From NCBI GenBank assembly GCA_039621445.1, contig CP154954.1:15890140-15954139 (forward strand): 64,000 bases of DNA, read 5' to 3'. The first letter of the stretch is position 1. The number at the start of each line of letters is the position of its first letter. Below are positions 24,145 through 36,261 of this stretch, one piece after another. The translations under genes and the position numbers were made by a program. The stretch is from Euglena gracilis. Taxonomy: Eukaryota; Euglenida; Euglenophyceae; Euglenales. The notes under the pieces are model-generated. The model saw only the letters and a list, made by a program, of their open reading frames with translations. It was not told where the DNA came from and made no database searches.

Positions 24145-24856
24145 TGCAGAGGGGGGGAGAAATTGCACATCGGGAGGTCGAAAATTGCAGCGCAAAAAAA
24201 AATTGCACAAAATTGCACAAAATTGCACATACCAGAAAAGCCATACCAGAAACCAGAAAAGCTGCATATTCTGCCAATTTACCCGGTCGGTTCGCCCAAA
24301 AAGTTGCAACACAATCAGCCGTGGCAATATGCGATGGCAATACTTACGCCATTCATCCTGAATTTGTTCATCATCCAGCGGAAGACACAACAATTCATAC
24401 TTAGAAGTTACCAAGGAACAAAATACGAACCTGTTGTAGAATGCCTGTTGCTCCTTTGCCAATTGGCCGATTGGGTTTGAAACCTGAGTAAACCAATAAT
24501 AAACAGCCTTTGAACGGAAATTTTCACTACATACATCAATTTCCCAGCAAAAACTACCCCTGCTACCCATGCATTGCAAAAACTGGCTCCTACACTGGTC
24601 AAATGTGGGGGGTGGGGGGTGGGTGGGGGGGTGGGGGGGGTAGGGTAAATATCCAGTGTAAGAGCCAGTTTTTGTAATACCTCCAGCAAAAAAAGGTTAA
24701 ATTCTCAATTGCATCAAAAACTGACATTTTCCAAAACAAATGTCCTGGGCCGTGTGCAATTAATTGCACAAAATTGCAAAAAATTGCACATTTCGGGAAA
24801 ATCGAAAATTGCACAAAATTGCAAAAATTGCACGGTGCAATTCCCCCCCCCCCTGC
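24145..24856. mobile_element. MITE-like element with TGCAG-G-run ends, TTGCAC-rich
   Basis: The left end TGCAGAGGGGGGGAGAAATT is complementary in outline to the right end GGTGCAATTCCCCC...CTGC. AAAATTGCACAAAATTGCA repeats lie just inside both ends. It interrupts a GC-rich block that resumes at 24,857 with similar composition. Related elements with CCCCCCCTGC right ends are at 26,639-26,770 and 41,953-42,358. Confidence 0.6.
24578..24673. repeat. 21-bp inverted repeat flanking a G-rich core
   Basis: AAAAACTGGCTCCTACACTG (24,578 onward) pairs with 24,653-24,673 with one mismatch. The loop is about 54 bases of GGGGGGT-type repeats, which could form a quadruplex. It is nested in the element at 24,145-24,856. 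Confidence 0.85.
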
Positions 24857-25431
24857 CGCATGGGCTTCACCTGCCTGACCGGCCGCCCCTCCTGGCCCCC
24901 CGGGGGTTGCCCGGACGGCACTGAAGCCGCTTAGGATCCTTTCGAGGCGGTCAGCCCACCCCACCCTCCTCCATCCTCACACACCGCGGGAAGCAGCGTG
25001 TGGGTTTAGGAGGGGTGCTGCCTGCGTTGGCGGCATGCCTCGGCTCCATGGCATGCCCCCAGGGTACCACCGTGCCACTGAGGCTGGAGGTGCAGGTCCG
25101 ACTTGGTACCCCCAAGTCCCCGTGCCAGTCCACGTGCCTGCCCCAGTCCCCATGGACCGCATCGTCCATCATGGACCCCATCTACATCCCAGTGCACATG
25201 CCGGTGGCCTGCCCAACCCACATGCCTATCCGAGGTGCAGCGGCCACCTCTAGACCAGCCAAAATATGGACTGGAGGAAAATGAACAAAAAATATACACA
25301 ACAGAAACGGCACATGAAGATTTCACCCCCCGGGCCTCAAACTGGTGAGGTTCAGTGAATGTTCATTGGTGACTTCACTTGGGAGGTCCGGGACCCCTCC
25401 TTCCATCTGCCTGACCTCCTCCGGGCCCATA
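24857..25431. other. GC-rich continuation of the retroelement region
   Basis: Composition and the PV-repeat coding flavour match 22.6-24.1 kb, so the two may have been continuous before the insertion at 24,145. No complete gene. Confidence 0.35.
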
Positions 25432-25838
25432 AACCCCCCCAAAAATAAGACCGGGGGTCCATTTCATGGGTCGGTTGCTGGAAAGCCCGAGGGGGGGTCT
25501 TATTCATGGGGGGGGGGGTCCATTTTATGGATTTTTGCTGGAAAATTTCTCGACCCCCCAAAATGTCCAAAAATGCCCCCAAAATACCAATTTTCGAAAA
25601 ATTCGGTGCTTCGCGCCAGACAAATAGGAGAAAATATGCCGAATTTTTTTTGAAAACTGCCCCAAAATGGCAGATTTACCCCCCAAAAATGTCCCGTTTT
25701 TCAAAAATCCGGCGCTTCGCGCCGGCAGGGGGTGTCTTATTTATGGGGGGGGTCCATTTCATGGATTTTTGCTCGGACCGGCCATATTTTTGGGGGGGTC
25801 CATTTTATGGGGGGGGGGTCTTATTTTGGGGGGGGGGT
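25432..25838. mobile_element. MITE-like element with AACCCCC ends and internal repeats
   Basis: Left end AACCCCCCCAAAAATAAGAC and right end GTCTTATTTTGGGGGGGGGG form a clear terminal inverted repeat, flanked by TA at 25,430 and 25,839. Inside, GGTCCATTTTATGGATTTTTGCTGG recurs in forward orientation (given as GGTCCATTTTATGG plus ATTTTTGCT), and the hairpin TCGGCGCTTCGCGCC occurs twice in variant form (about 25,605 and 25,708). There is no transposase. Confidence 0.85.
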
Positions 25839-25884
25839 TACGTTGGTTCATTTCTGTGGCCCAATCGGCCTCACCCCCCCAGCC

Positions 25885-26209
25885 GAGGGATTGGGCCCAA
25901 GTCATGATTGAAAGGGGGCACATTTGCATGCTGGGCGCTTGGCCCCCGACTTGGCTGCGCTTGTCCCTGAGGTTGAAACCCTGGCCTTGCCGTCAATTGT
26001 GATGGCAAGGCTGGGGGGGGGGTCAAACTTAGTCGGGCCAAGTTTGCAGGTTAAGAATTTCGGCAGGCCATGCACAAAATGGGCCAAAAACCTTAAACCT
26101 TAAAAATGTGGGGCCAAAGTCGCAAGGGAAGGCTGAAGCCTAACTTTAGGGGGACAGGTTCGCCTGTAAGGAGGAGCGGAGCCAAGCGCCTGGGACTGGG
26201 GGGGGGGGT
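25885..26209. mobile_element. GGGCGCTTGGCC-family element
   Basis: Contains the family landmarks GGCGCTTGGCCCC, GCCAAGTTTGCAGGTTAAG, AATTTCGGCAGGCCATG, GTAAGGAGGAG and CCAAGCGCC before a G run. Copies are at 31,830, 33,895, 37,870, 39,273, 51,195 and, weakly, 42,370. An internal hairpin CCTTGCC...GGCAAGG lies at about 25,984-26,010. Confidence 0.65.
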
Positions 26210-26638
26210 ATGTGATTGAACCCATTGGTTGGGTGCGACAACAAACAGCTGCCGTGATATATTCACCATCAATTCGTTTTGACTGCCATTTGAATTCCCC
26301 CTCTCAAAACTGATCTATCTCTCAAAATTGCTGTTGGTTGAAAAGAATCCAGCTGTTTTCAGGAAGCTCGGGGCGCTGGTTCTCCTCCCAACACGTTCCG
26401 CAATAAACACACAATCCGACAACAAAGCCCACGCACACAGAGTTCTGTCGCAGACCACATTGCAGGGGCTGCAGCGCATCGGGATGCCTGCGCATGACGG
26501 ACATCCGCTCGCCATCCACTTGGGAGGCAAGGAGTGGGTCAGGGAGTGGCCCTGTGGCCCTGTGTTACGGGTGGAAGCCGTTGGGGGTTTTGGGCCAGCT
26601 GTCCCCTCTTTTGGGCTTGTGGCCAAGCCGCCATATCA
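26210..26638. other. No gene seen
   Basis: Mixed sequence without a supported feature. Confidence 0.45.
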
Positions 26639-26770
26639 CGGGGGGGGGGTATGCAACTTGGCCTTTCGAATTATGCAAGTCAAAAAAATGCAAAAAATGC
26701 AACTTTCAGAAAAACCTGATTATGCAAAAAAAATGCAAATTATGCAAGTTGCATATCTCCCCCCCCCCCT
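26639..26770. mobile_element. Short MITE-like element, ATGCAA-rich
   Basis: A left G run plus TATGCAACTTG and right CAAGTTGCATATCT plus a C run form a terminal inverted repeat of at least 14 bases beyond the homopolymers. The interior is AAAAAATGCA repeats. The right end CCCCCCTGC is shared with the 24,145 and 41,953 elements. Confidence 0.7.
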
Positions 26771-27240
26771 GCATATCAACATCAACGGGGCCACACCGAA
26801 ACGCCTGATGGGTGGGGGGGGGTAAGGTACCTCCAGGCCAGAATGGGGGGGGTGAGGGCCCCTCAACTATTCCTGCAGTTTGCATGAAAACTTTGGCCTA
26901 AAAATGGGCGTCTTGGAAAAAATGGAAAGGTGGGGGGGGACATGCGGGGGGGGGGGGGCGTAAAATATCCACACGGGCAGGCGAAAAAAATAACTGTATA
27001 AAACCGCACACAAGTACACACAATTGTAGAAATGCATGCACTGACATACACTGACTTCTGAAAAAAAAAAACAGATTGTCAACATTCTGCTGTGACGGAC
27101 TTTGGAAACATTTGTTTGTTTTTCAAAAAAAATTCACACTCAAGGGTTCTTGGCTCAGATGTGAAGGGTTCAGGGAGGCTTGACCCAAAAATAGAGTCAC
27201 CCAAAAGTGGGGAAGAAAAGACTCTGAGCCACTTAGGCGG
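26771..27240. other. No gene; several G runs
   Basis: G runs at about 26,815, 26,845, 26,932 and 26,946 without matching C-run partners. No gene. Confidence 0.4.
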
Positions 27241-27272
27241 CCCAACTCGCACTTAGCTTTGAAAGTGACTGT

Positions 27273-29815
27273 AAATTTGCGCCGACGCGCAAATCCAAAA
27301 AAAAGTTTGGTTTTCGAACACCGTGGCCTGAGACTCGAGACAATCCGAAAATAGTGTCTCCCTGCACCCCAGGGCCTGGGGACGAAAGCAACGACCTGGA
27401 ACTCCACGGTCCACGGGCACAGCGCTCCCGGGGCCCCGTGTGCCTGAATACGAAGCGGCGGGTAGTAAAACGAGGGGACTCCATTGCGCATTTGCGCTTT
27501 GGCACAATTTTTTTTTCATCACGAAAAAAACATTTGCGCTTTGACGCAAATTTTGACTTTTTTGTAATTCAACATGTGGGTGACCATTGCCGCACTTGGA
27601 CAATGATAACAACTTTTGTGTCAACATGTGTTTCCCTTGCGCCAAAGCGCAATGGGCAGGCTTATGAAGAATGGAAATTTAAGAGTTACCTTGCCCCAAA
27701 GCGCAAATTGAAATACAATTTTTAAAATTGTAAAAGCAACATGGCTTGCGCCGAAGCGCAAATATAACTACTTGAAACTTATCTCACAACGGAGGGAGAG
27801 AACGGCCCGGGTAGAGTATGAACACCAGAGGTGATAGAGCACAAGATATAGTGCAGGGGGACGGAAGCCTACTCTCAGTCACGTTGCCTTAAAATGGGTC
27901 AACATTGCGCGTCGGCGCAAGAGCCACGCTGCTTTGCGATTTTAAAAAGTGCATTCCCATTGCGCTTTGGCGCAATGTAACTCTGAAATTTCTATTCTTC
28001 ATAAGCCTATCCATTGCCTGTGGAGCAACAGTTATCAATTTTTAATTTCTCATGTTTATCACTGCGGGTGGAGAGAGCAGTCTTGGATCAATCTCATCAC
28101 CAGAGCGAACATAAGGCGGAGGGAAGCCTTGCCTGGGACAGGAAGCCAACCCCCTGGTGTGTGAAAGCAACCACCAACTTCATGACATCCAGACGTGTCT
28201 TGTTCTATGCGTTGTAAACCCAACTTCCACTGCCGGAGGTTCCTCCCACTTGCCTCGCAGTTAAGCGTGCCTGAGGGGCCCTTCTCTTTGGCCGACTTTT
28301 GAAAGTCGGAAAAAATTCTGTTTGGAAAAGAACAGGTGCCAGATGAACCCTGGGAATCACAGCCGAGGAAACAGTTTTAGGCGTCGAAAGGGTGTTTTAA
28401 AGAAGCTCGTCACCCCCCTTTCCTCGCCCACGATTTAAAGCACACCACTTTAAGGATGAGCGAATGGAATTGAGAAACAGAAAGGGCCCATCAACAACGG
28501 CGGAGAAGGGAAGACATGATGACACACCTTTTTTCGGTAATTTGCAACCCACCAGACAGCCATATACCACCGGGCAGATGGAGGGCATTGTTCAGCCGAA
28601 AAAGGTCTTTCTGTCAACATCCCAAAAAACCCCACTTTGTGCACTAAGTGAAGGTCACTGAGGCACCACAGCCTACCGCCCACAATTGGTCTTATTGGAA
28701 CAGCCACTTCCTCCCCAGCGCCTGAATAGTTCAAAAGCACCAACCCAGCTTCTGGCACAGCAGTGCTCATACCCTCCTCATCATTCTCCTCTATCCCCCA
28801 CCTTCTCACACAGCAACGCATTCAAACACATCTGCCATTTGAAAAAGCATTTGTGTCGGGGGCCCCTCTCTGAACGGCCAGTGTGCGGGCTTGGTGAGGA
28901 AATACATTGCTCCGAAGCGCAAGGACATGCCTACATAATGCACTGCTTGTTCATTCAGATTACACGTTAGCCGCGTGTTTGCACTTCGTATGCAATGCGT
29001 GTTTGCACCATTTTGTATGATGGTTTGCGCTTCGGCGCAATGCATTTCCTCACCAAGTCCGCACACTGGCCGTTCAGAGAGGCACCCCCGACACACCGTA
29101 ACACATCAGAGGGACTCCCAAAAGGGCTCAGCTCAGGGCCTTCTGTTTTAACTTGCGCTCAAGCGCAAATTTTTAACTTGCGCTTAAGTGCAAGTTAAAA
29201 ATTTGCGCTTAAGTGCAAATGTCCATAAACATTGCCTTCTGTGCCCGGCAGTGTGGGGCCTGGCGTTGCTCACCAGACGTTGGGACAGGTCCCTGGGCTT
29301 GCCCTCAGTCCCCCTAACCCCCCCCCCCACCTGGGTGGTTCCCGCTGTACCGCTCCTCGCACTTCAAGCACCCAGGGATCACAACTCTGTGACACGCCGT
29401 TTTTTCCAACTTTTCACAACGTGTGTGTAGAGTCCATCCTCTGGATGCCTCAACAGGCAACCTTTCAGACACACATCGCAGAGCCCAAAAAAAGCAACAA
29501 AAAGGCCACGTTACTCCCGGACTGTGTAGCACCATCCGGGGGGAACACTGTCAAGGCTTCAAAAACGGGGACTCGCAATGGGGGTTTTGGCCCCTTTTGG
29601 GAAAATTCACGTGTCCCGGCGGTCAAACCCAGGGGTTTGGACCTTTTTCAAAATGGTGAACTGGCTGAAAAACACCAAAATTGGGCCTGTTCCCCAGGTT
29701 CCAACATCGGAAAATGATGCACACGCCACCGTGGTCTCCGCGGAACCAGAGGGTCAAAAGGGTGGGTTCTACCGCCGGGTCTCAAAGAAATCGAAAATTT
29801 GCGCGAAAGTGCAAG
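27273..29815. repeat. Cluster of TTGCGC-N4-GCGCAA palindromes
   Basis: About thirteen copies of a 16-bp palindrome with a four-base loop: 27,277, 27,492, 27,534, 27,637, 27,691, 27,746, 27,905, 27,960, 28,907, 29,025, 29,152, 29,174, 29,200 and 29,797 (starts approximate). Loops differ (CGAC, TTTG, CAAA, CGAA, GTCG, TTCG, TTAA). Bases outside the core change in pairs: CATTGCGC with GCGCAATG, ATTTGCGC with GCGCAAAT, AACTTGCGC with GTGCAAGTT. No gene is supported between them. Confidence 0.85.
28853..29094. mobile_element. 242-bp foldback element with 70-bp arms
   Basis: The arms 28,853-28,922 and 29,025-29,094 are reverse complements with about five mismatches. Each begins GTGTCGGGGG at its outer end and finishes inwards with a TTGCGC palindrome. 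The loop is about 102 bases. Both strands translate to near-identical peptides (RPVCGLGEE), which follows from the symmetry and is not proof of coding. No clear target duplication. Confidence 0.9.
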
Positions 29816-30482
29816 CTAAAATCAAAACCTTAAGTGCGAGTTAGGCCGACTAAGAGCCAGGCATCGAACTTTGAAAAAATAGCATTCTGAGGATTTTGGC
29901 CGTTATACCTCTAAATTTTGGCTGGAAAACCCCAAACCAGCCTTCTGCTGGGATTTTGGGTGGCCGGTTCCAGCTGGATGGACAAAAGCATGCCATTCGC
30001 CCTCTTTGATCTAACCAGTCTTCTCAGACTGGAAAAAAAAATTCCCAGAGGTCTCTTCCCAGTCTCTTCCCAGAGGGTCATGCAAATCCTCTGACCTGCA
30101 GCCTTTAGTAGTGGTCGCAGGGATCCACTGGTTTGGCACTGTTGGGCGACCGTGCTGATTTGTTTTGAGTTGTGTGACCCATCAAAAACCTAAATGAAAT
30201 GAATCAGAGGATTGTTGAGGGACCCGGGGGTCAATAAAAAAGGTGCTGGATAAACCGGAAACCAAAGAATGCCCCAAATCTGAAGCGACCAGGCAGCTCT
30301 CCCCAACCGCTCCCACCAAAGCAGGCTCGGTTTGAAATAGTTTGGCGGAGGCAGCCGCCGCAAAAAAAAAAGACAAACAGACAAAAAGTCAACAAATAAA
30401 AGCTCTGCTTTGAAAGAGCTTCTGCTGCCATTGACGCTAAGGGGTTTGAACCAAACACGAACAATTCAAAAACCTTCCCCTC
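29816..30482. other. No gene seen
   Basis: Mixed sequence. Nothing recognisable. Confidence 0.45.
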
Positions 30483-30550
30483 TAACCCCCCCCCACTTGT
30501 AAAACCCACCCCACTTGTAACCCCCCCCCCCTGGGCCGACCAACCAAGGT
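30483..30550. mobile_element. Fragment of AACCCCC-ended element
   Basis: TAACCCCCCCCCACTTGTAA and the following CACTTGTAACCCCCC...GGGCC blocks match the inner repeats of the element at 48,616-48,855. No right end was found. Confidence 0.4.
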
Positions 30551-31829
30551 AGTGTGTAGTGGGAGGGTGGAGGCAGACTCAACGGGTTCCAAAAAAAAAC
30601 CCTCAGATATTTTCTTCCTTGACGTCATCTCACTTTTCATTTCATTTCTTTGTGCTCCTTGTGCGCTTCCATCGAGCTATTTTCTCAGGAAAAAGAGAAC
30701 AGAACCTTTTCTGGCTTGATTTGGTGAGATGTTGTTCATCTTTGGCTCCAAAATCTTGCAAGAACATGAACCCCTATGCATTTTGATTTGGTGTCCTTTT
30801 TGGTGCGAATGACCTTTCCTGCGTATCTTTCTTCATACAGGGGGGATTTCAAAAATTTACCATCATGTTATATTGGCTGGAAAGCTAAAAAAGAAAAAAA
30901 TGGATGTGTTGCGCCAGAAAAAGCAAGTGAAGATGGTTTTGGACCCCCCAAAATGACCCCGAATTTTTCGGCAAATTTGGTCAAAATGACATTTATGATA
31001 ATGGTCGGTCTCAAAAAATTGCCAAAAAATCAGTTTTTGGGGTTTGCCGCCGAAAAAATCGTCCCTGGCGGCTTTCATTTTTCTTCCCCGGAGGGGTTAT
31101 AACCCATGGGACTGGGGGGGCGGGAGGGCTTCCCCTTCGGCGACCCATTCTGTGAGTTGATTTGGGGTCGAAATTTTGGGCTTTGTACCAAAAATAGAAG
31201 AAAAAAACCTCCTTCCAGCCCCGGGCACCAATTTATAATAAAAAAAAAGAGCCTCTGGTAACTGTGTGCATTCTGTACGTACATCTGCTGCAGGGCATTG
31301 AAACCAATTGACTGCCATTGACTGCCATTGAAACTGATCAACATCTGCCAAACATGCGATCAATGACCAAGGAGAAGTTAATTGATCGCATGTGAGCGAT
31401 GGAGACCATACGTGGACACTGTAAGTGTGGGGTTCATAACCATGGGAGGGTTGCAATTCAACATGGACTCTCAACAAATGCAACAGAACAAAAAGCGAAT
31501 AAAACAAATAAGCTTCAAAAAAACACAAGGAATGGGAATTTGACAGGTATGAGTGCCAAAAAAATTTGTGCTCTGACTTCGACAAATACAATTGCTGGTC
31601 AAAAGAAATTCAAAAATGAATGAAAAGCAATTGGCAAAAAAACAAAATAAAGTAAAATAAAAAAATAAATTAAAATAAAATAAATAAATTAAAAGAAAAC
31701 AAAGCACAAAATTTCCTTCGTCGAATCCATTTTTGCAGAATAAGGAAATCGTTTAAACATACTAAATATTTGTGATCGTTGCAAACAAAAGAAACTCAAA
31801 TGGAGTTGGAACTCATCCATCCATCCCTT
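30551..31829. other. No gene; A-rich
   Basis: AT-rich with an AAATAAA-rich stretch near 31,640-31,700. No supported gene. Confidence 0.45.
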
Positions 31830-32027
31830 TATGGGCGCTTGGCACGGGCTACGATTGAAGGTACGGCCCCGAGGGCAATTTGGGGGGGAAATCGAATGTT
31901 AAGAATTTAGGCCATGACAAAATAAGCCAAAAAAAGCCTAATGGGGGGGCCAAGATTGCACGTTAAGGCCGAAGGTCAACTTTTGGGCCAAGTTTGCATG
32001 TAGGGAATATGGAGCCAAGAGTGTGGG
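31830..32027. mobile_element. GGGCGCTTGGCC-family element
   Basis: GGGCGCTTGGCACGGGCTAC, GATTGAAGGTACGG, TTAAGAATTTAGGCCATGAC and CCAAGTTTGCATGTAGGG follow the family order. The right end is degraded. Confidence 0.65.
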
Positions 32028-33408
32028 GGGGACCCAAAGCTATAGAAACTGACCGCAAAAGGCCACAGACACTCCAACAACTCCCCAAATAGCTTTTTCA
32101 GCACCTTTGGCTTTTCACTTCGGCACCTTTTGCAATCTTGCATCACCGCCTTCAAAAAAAAGAGCGTCTTAAAAAAGCGCCTTCAAAAAAAAGGCGGTCT
32201 CAAATGGGCCGAGTGGACCAGAACACTGCTTGCCTGCTTTTTTAAGAACGGGGGGGTGGTCTAGAACCCCCCCCCCCGGGTCACCAAACTGGAAAAAAAA
32301 TCTCTGATCCAGAGGCGATGTACAGAGGGAAGGGGAGGGGCCGCAGCAACCACAGGCGGTGAAGTGGTCTGGGGTAGGGCTGCAGATGTGGGAGGTCCAG
32401 GATGCTGAAATGGAGCTGAAAGCGCAGGGCCTCCCAAGCATGAAATGAGCGCAGGGGACAGACTGCATGTCACTTATCCTTAATGCATTGTCGGTAAACA
32501 AAGCAATAATTGTCGGAATTATGCAGGGGGGGGATGATTTGGATTATGCGGCAATTATACGGATTGTGCAGGTGAGAAATGCGGCGTAAAATCCTTTTGG
32601 CCGTTGTTTGGTCGCTTCTATTCAATTTCTATCTTTCAAACAGTTTTTTCAACTTTTTTTGTTGCTTCAGTGGCAGATTTTTTGGTTACTTTTGACCCTC
32701 CGGTGCCCGCATCTGTGCTCCAGTTGCTACATCCAGTAGCCGCACAGCCACATCTGCTACTAAAACTGCTGGAGGGTGTTTGAAAAATACCTTTGACATC
32801 TGTGCACGGTAGGAAATCTGCAACTTTAGCCTAAAGTGCTGGCCAAAAAAATACCCAAAAACAGTGGCCCAGAAAGGCCCAAAGATTAAACCCTGGTCCA
32901 ATGCGCCCCATCAAAGAAAGCTAGCTGAACCTCCTAAAAGGTCGACCTCCCCACAAAAAAGGGGACCCCTAGAGATGGGGGAAAAAAAACAAAAAATAGA
33001 CCTCGCCTGAGTCTGCATTTTTGGGGGTTTTTTGTTTAAAAAATTGTTGAAATTGTTGAAATTGTTGGCAGGGAGCCTTCTTTGCAGGAGGTCTGACTGG
33101 TTTGGGGGTGGCACTCTCACGGCTTACGAACAAAATTTATCCCCTTCCCAGGACCCCGAAGTGCTGGTGTGAACAGCAAGTATTCAAAAAAGCACATCCA
33201 AAAAATGAGATTAGATTTGAGCAACCAATCGAAACAGTGGCCCTGGGTCTTATTTTGCGGAGGGATTATTATTTTTATTTTGTCTGCCAATTCTTTTCAG
33301 AATTCTGCACAATCCTGTTTTAGACTGATTTGGGCCAATTTTGATCATTTTAGTACATTTCGTAGATTTAGGGAAATCACAAAAATTTATGCATTTGGCC
33401 CAAAACTT
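32028..33408. other. No gene seen
   Basis: Contains GCTTTTTTAAGAACGGGGGG at about 32,238, like the left end of the 61,436 element, and two adjacent C/G runs. No gene. Confidence 0.4.
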
Positions 33409-33894
<486 letters not shown>

Positions 33895-34103
33895 CCTCCA
33901 CGATTGACGGTAAAGCTGGGGTTGCCAACTTTAGGGGACCAATTGCATATTAAGAATTTCAGCAAGCCAGCACAAAATTCCGAATTGGCCAAGAACATTA
34001 AAGGGGGGCAAGATCGCAAGTTAAGGCTAAAGGGCAACAAATTTGCATGGAAGGAGGAGGGGTGCCAAATGCCCAGGGGGGGGGGGGCAAGCGAGGGGGG
34101 AGG
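33895..34103. mobile_element. GGGCGCTTGGCC-family element
   Basis: Starts CCTCCACGATTGACGGTAAA and ends GGGGGGAGG followed by TA, matching the CCTCCCC/GGGGAGG ends of the 51,195 copy. Inside are GGTTGCCAACTTTAGGGG, TTAAGAATTTCAGCAAGCC, AAATTTGCATGGAAGGAGGA and a long G run. Confidence 0.65.
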
Positions 34104-34990
34104 TACCTGCACAGCAAATGCCTGGACCTTTCCACACAGATGGGCTGAATAACAGCGGGTTATGCGCTTATGGGAAACTGGGGTGAGGTCGGTTCAGTTT
34201 CTTGGCACTTCCAACATCAGTTGTGCTTGTTGTGAGGGAAGTCGGTTCAGTGAACACCACAGAACACTCCCTGGCTGGCAAATCATTTTCCAATGACTGC
34301 CACCTTGCCAGCCCCAAACCGCATTGGCCCGCCGGTCTAAGCATTGGAAAATATGAATCAGAGTGGTTTTGCCCACACAAAGAGGAGGTCCGAGTTGGAA
34401 AGATGGACCATAAAACGAAATGAGAAACCTCTCTTTTTCCCCTTCAAAAAGCAAAAAAAAATCAAAACCCCAAACACTCATTTTATTTTGAGAAAAGACG
34501 ATATGTTCAATGGAACTTTTATTCTATTGCCGAGCTGTAAAAATGGAAACTTAACTAACCTTGAAACCTTTGATGCGGTTTGAATGCTCCAGGAATGTCG
34601 CTTTGACACGGGGGCGGGGGTGTCAAACATGGATCAAACATGAAAACAGCAAATAACCAGGAAAGGGGTGAGTGTCAACAACATGGCGTGGACGGGGTAA
34701 GGTGGATAACTTCCAAAATTTCCACAACTGGGGATGAAAATCATGCAGTGGGTCCCGAGGGAAGATTCGAGCTCAGTACGACCTTTATCAGTCAGGAAAG
34801 CAGTTTTCTAGCAGGAGCCCCTTGCTTGCGAACAATTTCCCAGCTGGCAACCCGGGGACAGATGGGTTTGCGAGAGTGGGTGGGTGGGCCACTCAGCCGA
34901 CCCAGGGGGGTGGGGGTGGGGGTGGGGGTGAGGTGCACCGTGGGCCAGTCTGTCCCGGCCAAGCACCTCTGGTCAGCCATGCCCTTGGGC
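34104..34990. other. No gene seen
   Basis: Mixed sequence with a GGTGGGGGT run at about 34,908-34,932. Confidence 0.4.
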
Positions 34991-35050
34991 CCAGCATCGC
35001 CCAGCATCGCTCAGCATCGCCCAGCATCGCCCAGCATCGCTCAGCATCGC
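34991..35050. repeat. 10-bp CCAGCATCGC minisatellite
   Basis: Six tandem CCAGCATCGC or TCAGCATCGC units. The same unit forms two more arrays at 36,262-36,394. Confidence 0.95.
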
Positions 35051-35084
35051 CCCCTTGAAGGTGTACCTATAATGCCTGCTGCTT

Positions 35085-35605
35085 TTGCCGCTCTAGCCCA
35101 CTTTTGGTTACTTTTCGCCGTCTTTGGTTGCTTTTTGACCACTTTGACCACTTTTTGACTGCTTTTTGCCCACATTGACCACTTTTGACTGCTTTTTGAC
35201 CACTGTTGCCCACATCTGCTGCCTTTTGACCAATTTTGACTGCTTCTTGACCACTTTTGCTGCTTTTTGCCCACCTTTGCCCATTTCCAACCACCTTTGC
35301 AGCTTTTTGATCACTTTTGCTGCTTTTTGACCACTTTTGGCCCCTTTTGCCTGCTTTTTGACCACTTTTGACAACTTTTGTTGCTTTTCGACCACTTTTG
35401 CCCACGTTTGCTACTTTTTGCCCACTTTTGGCCATTGTTGCTGCTTTTTGATCACTTTCACTTTTTTGTTGCCCACTTTTGCTGCTTTTTGACCACTTTT
35501 GCCCACTTTTGCCCACTTTTTTACCACTTTTGTTGCTTTCTGACCACTTTTACCCACTTTTGCCTGTTTTTTGACCACTTTTTGACCACTTTTGCTGCTT
35601 TTTGC
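35085..35605. repeat. GCTTTTTGACCACTTTTG minisatellite
   Basis: Irregular tandem array of units built from TGACCACTTTTG, TGCTGCTTTTTG and CCCACTTTTG. The Lys/Gln/Ser-rich minus frame across it is a repeat product. Confidence 0.9.
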
Positions 35606-35689
35606 CGGAGGATGTGGTGCAGGCCTGTGAGATGGCAACATCAAGTGCAAGTTGCAAGCCTCTTGCCGGTCAGACAAACAAAGTCCAAA

Positions 35690-35900
35690 CATCTGCATCT
35701 TGTCCAGTATCTGCATCTTGTCCAGCAACTGCATCTTGTCCAGCATCTGCTCCTTGTCCAGCAACTGCATCTTGTCCACCATCTGCATGTTGTCCAGTGT
35801 CTGCATCCAGTTCATCTTGTCCAGCATCGGCATCTTGTCCAGTATCCGCATCGTGTCCAGCATCTGCATCTTGTCCATTATCTGTCCAGTATTCATCTGT
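35690..35900. repeat. 18-bp CATCTTGTCCAGCATCTG minisatellite
   Basis: About eleven units of 18 bases. Because 18 is a multiple of three, several frames stay open and give repeated peptides such as SASCPA. There is no independent coding evidence. Confidence 0.95.
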
Positions 35901-36261
35901 TGGCTCCTGACCAAGCCAAAATAACCACAAAAGCCCAAAACCGACCACAAAAAACCTAAAATTGACCACAAAAAGCCCCAAAAAGCAACTAAAATAACCA
36001 AAAATTGCCCAAAAACACCAACAATGCCCACAAAAGATTGTGAGAAATGACCCAAAATCACCAAAAAGGCGCAAAATGGCCAAAAATGGCATAAAATCTG
36101 CTCAAAAAGGCCCCAATTAGCCCAATATTTGCCAAATCAGTGATAAATAGCCCCCAAATTAGCAAAAATTGACCCGTTATGGCCAAAATGGGTGTAAAAC
36201 TGGAGCTTTGTGGGGAAATTATCCCAAAAATAGTTCAATTCTCCAAAATATACAAAAAAAT
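35901..36261. repeat. Degenerate ACCACAAAAAGCC / CCAAAAATGGC repeats
   Basis: A-rich sequence of loosely repeated ACAAAAAGCCC and GCCAAAAATGG motifs, probably an older minisatellite. Confidence 0.5.

Noticed and set aside
22879-24604. Several overlapping GC-rich frames on both strands as real genes
   Set aside because: High GC suppresses stops on both strands; only one frame with PV repeats was kept, at low confidence.
27273-29815. Palindrome cluster as a CRISPR array
   Set aside because: Repeats are 16-bp palindromes with irregular spacing and no constant spacer length; there are no cas-like genes and the context is eukaryotic.
35067-36092. Long minus-strand frames (Lys/Ser/Gln-rich and Asp/Gln-rich)
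   Set aside because: They follow 18-20-bp minisatellites, and the peptides are exact repeat translations without independent support.
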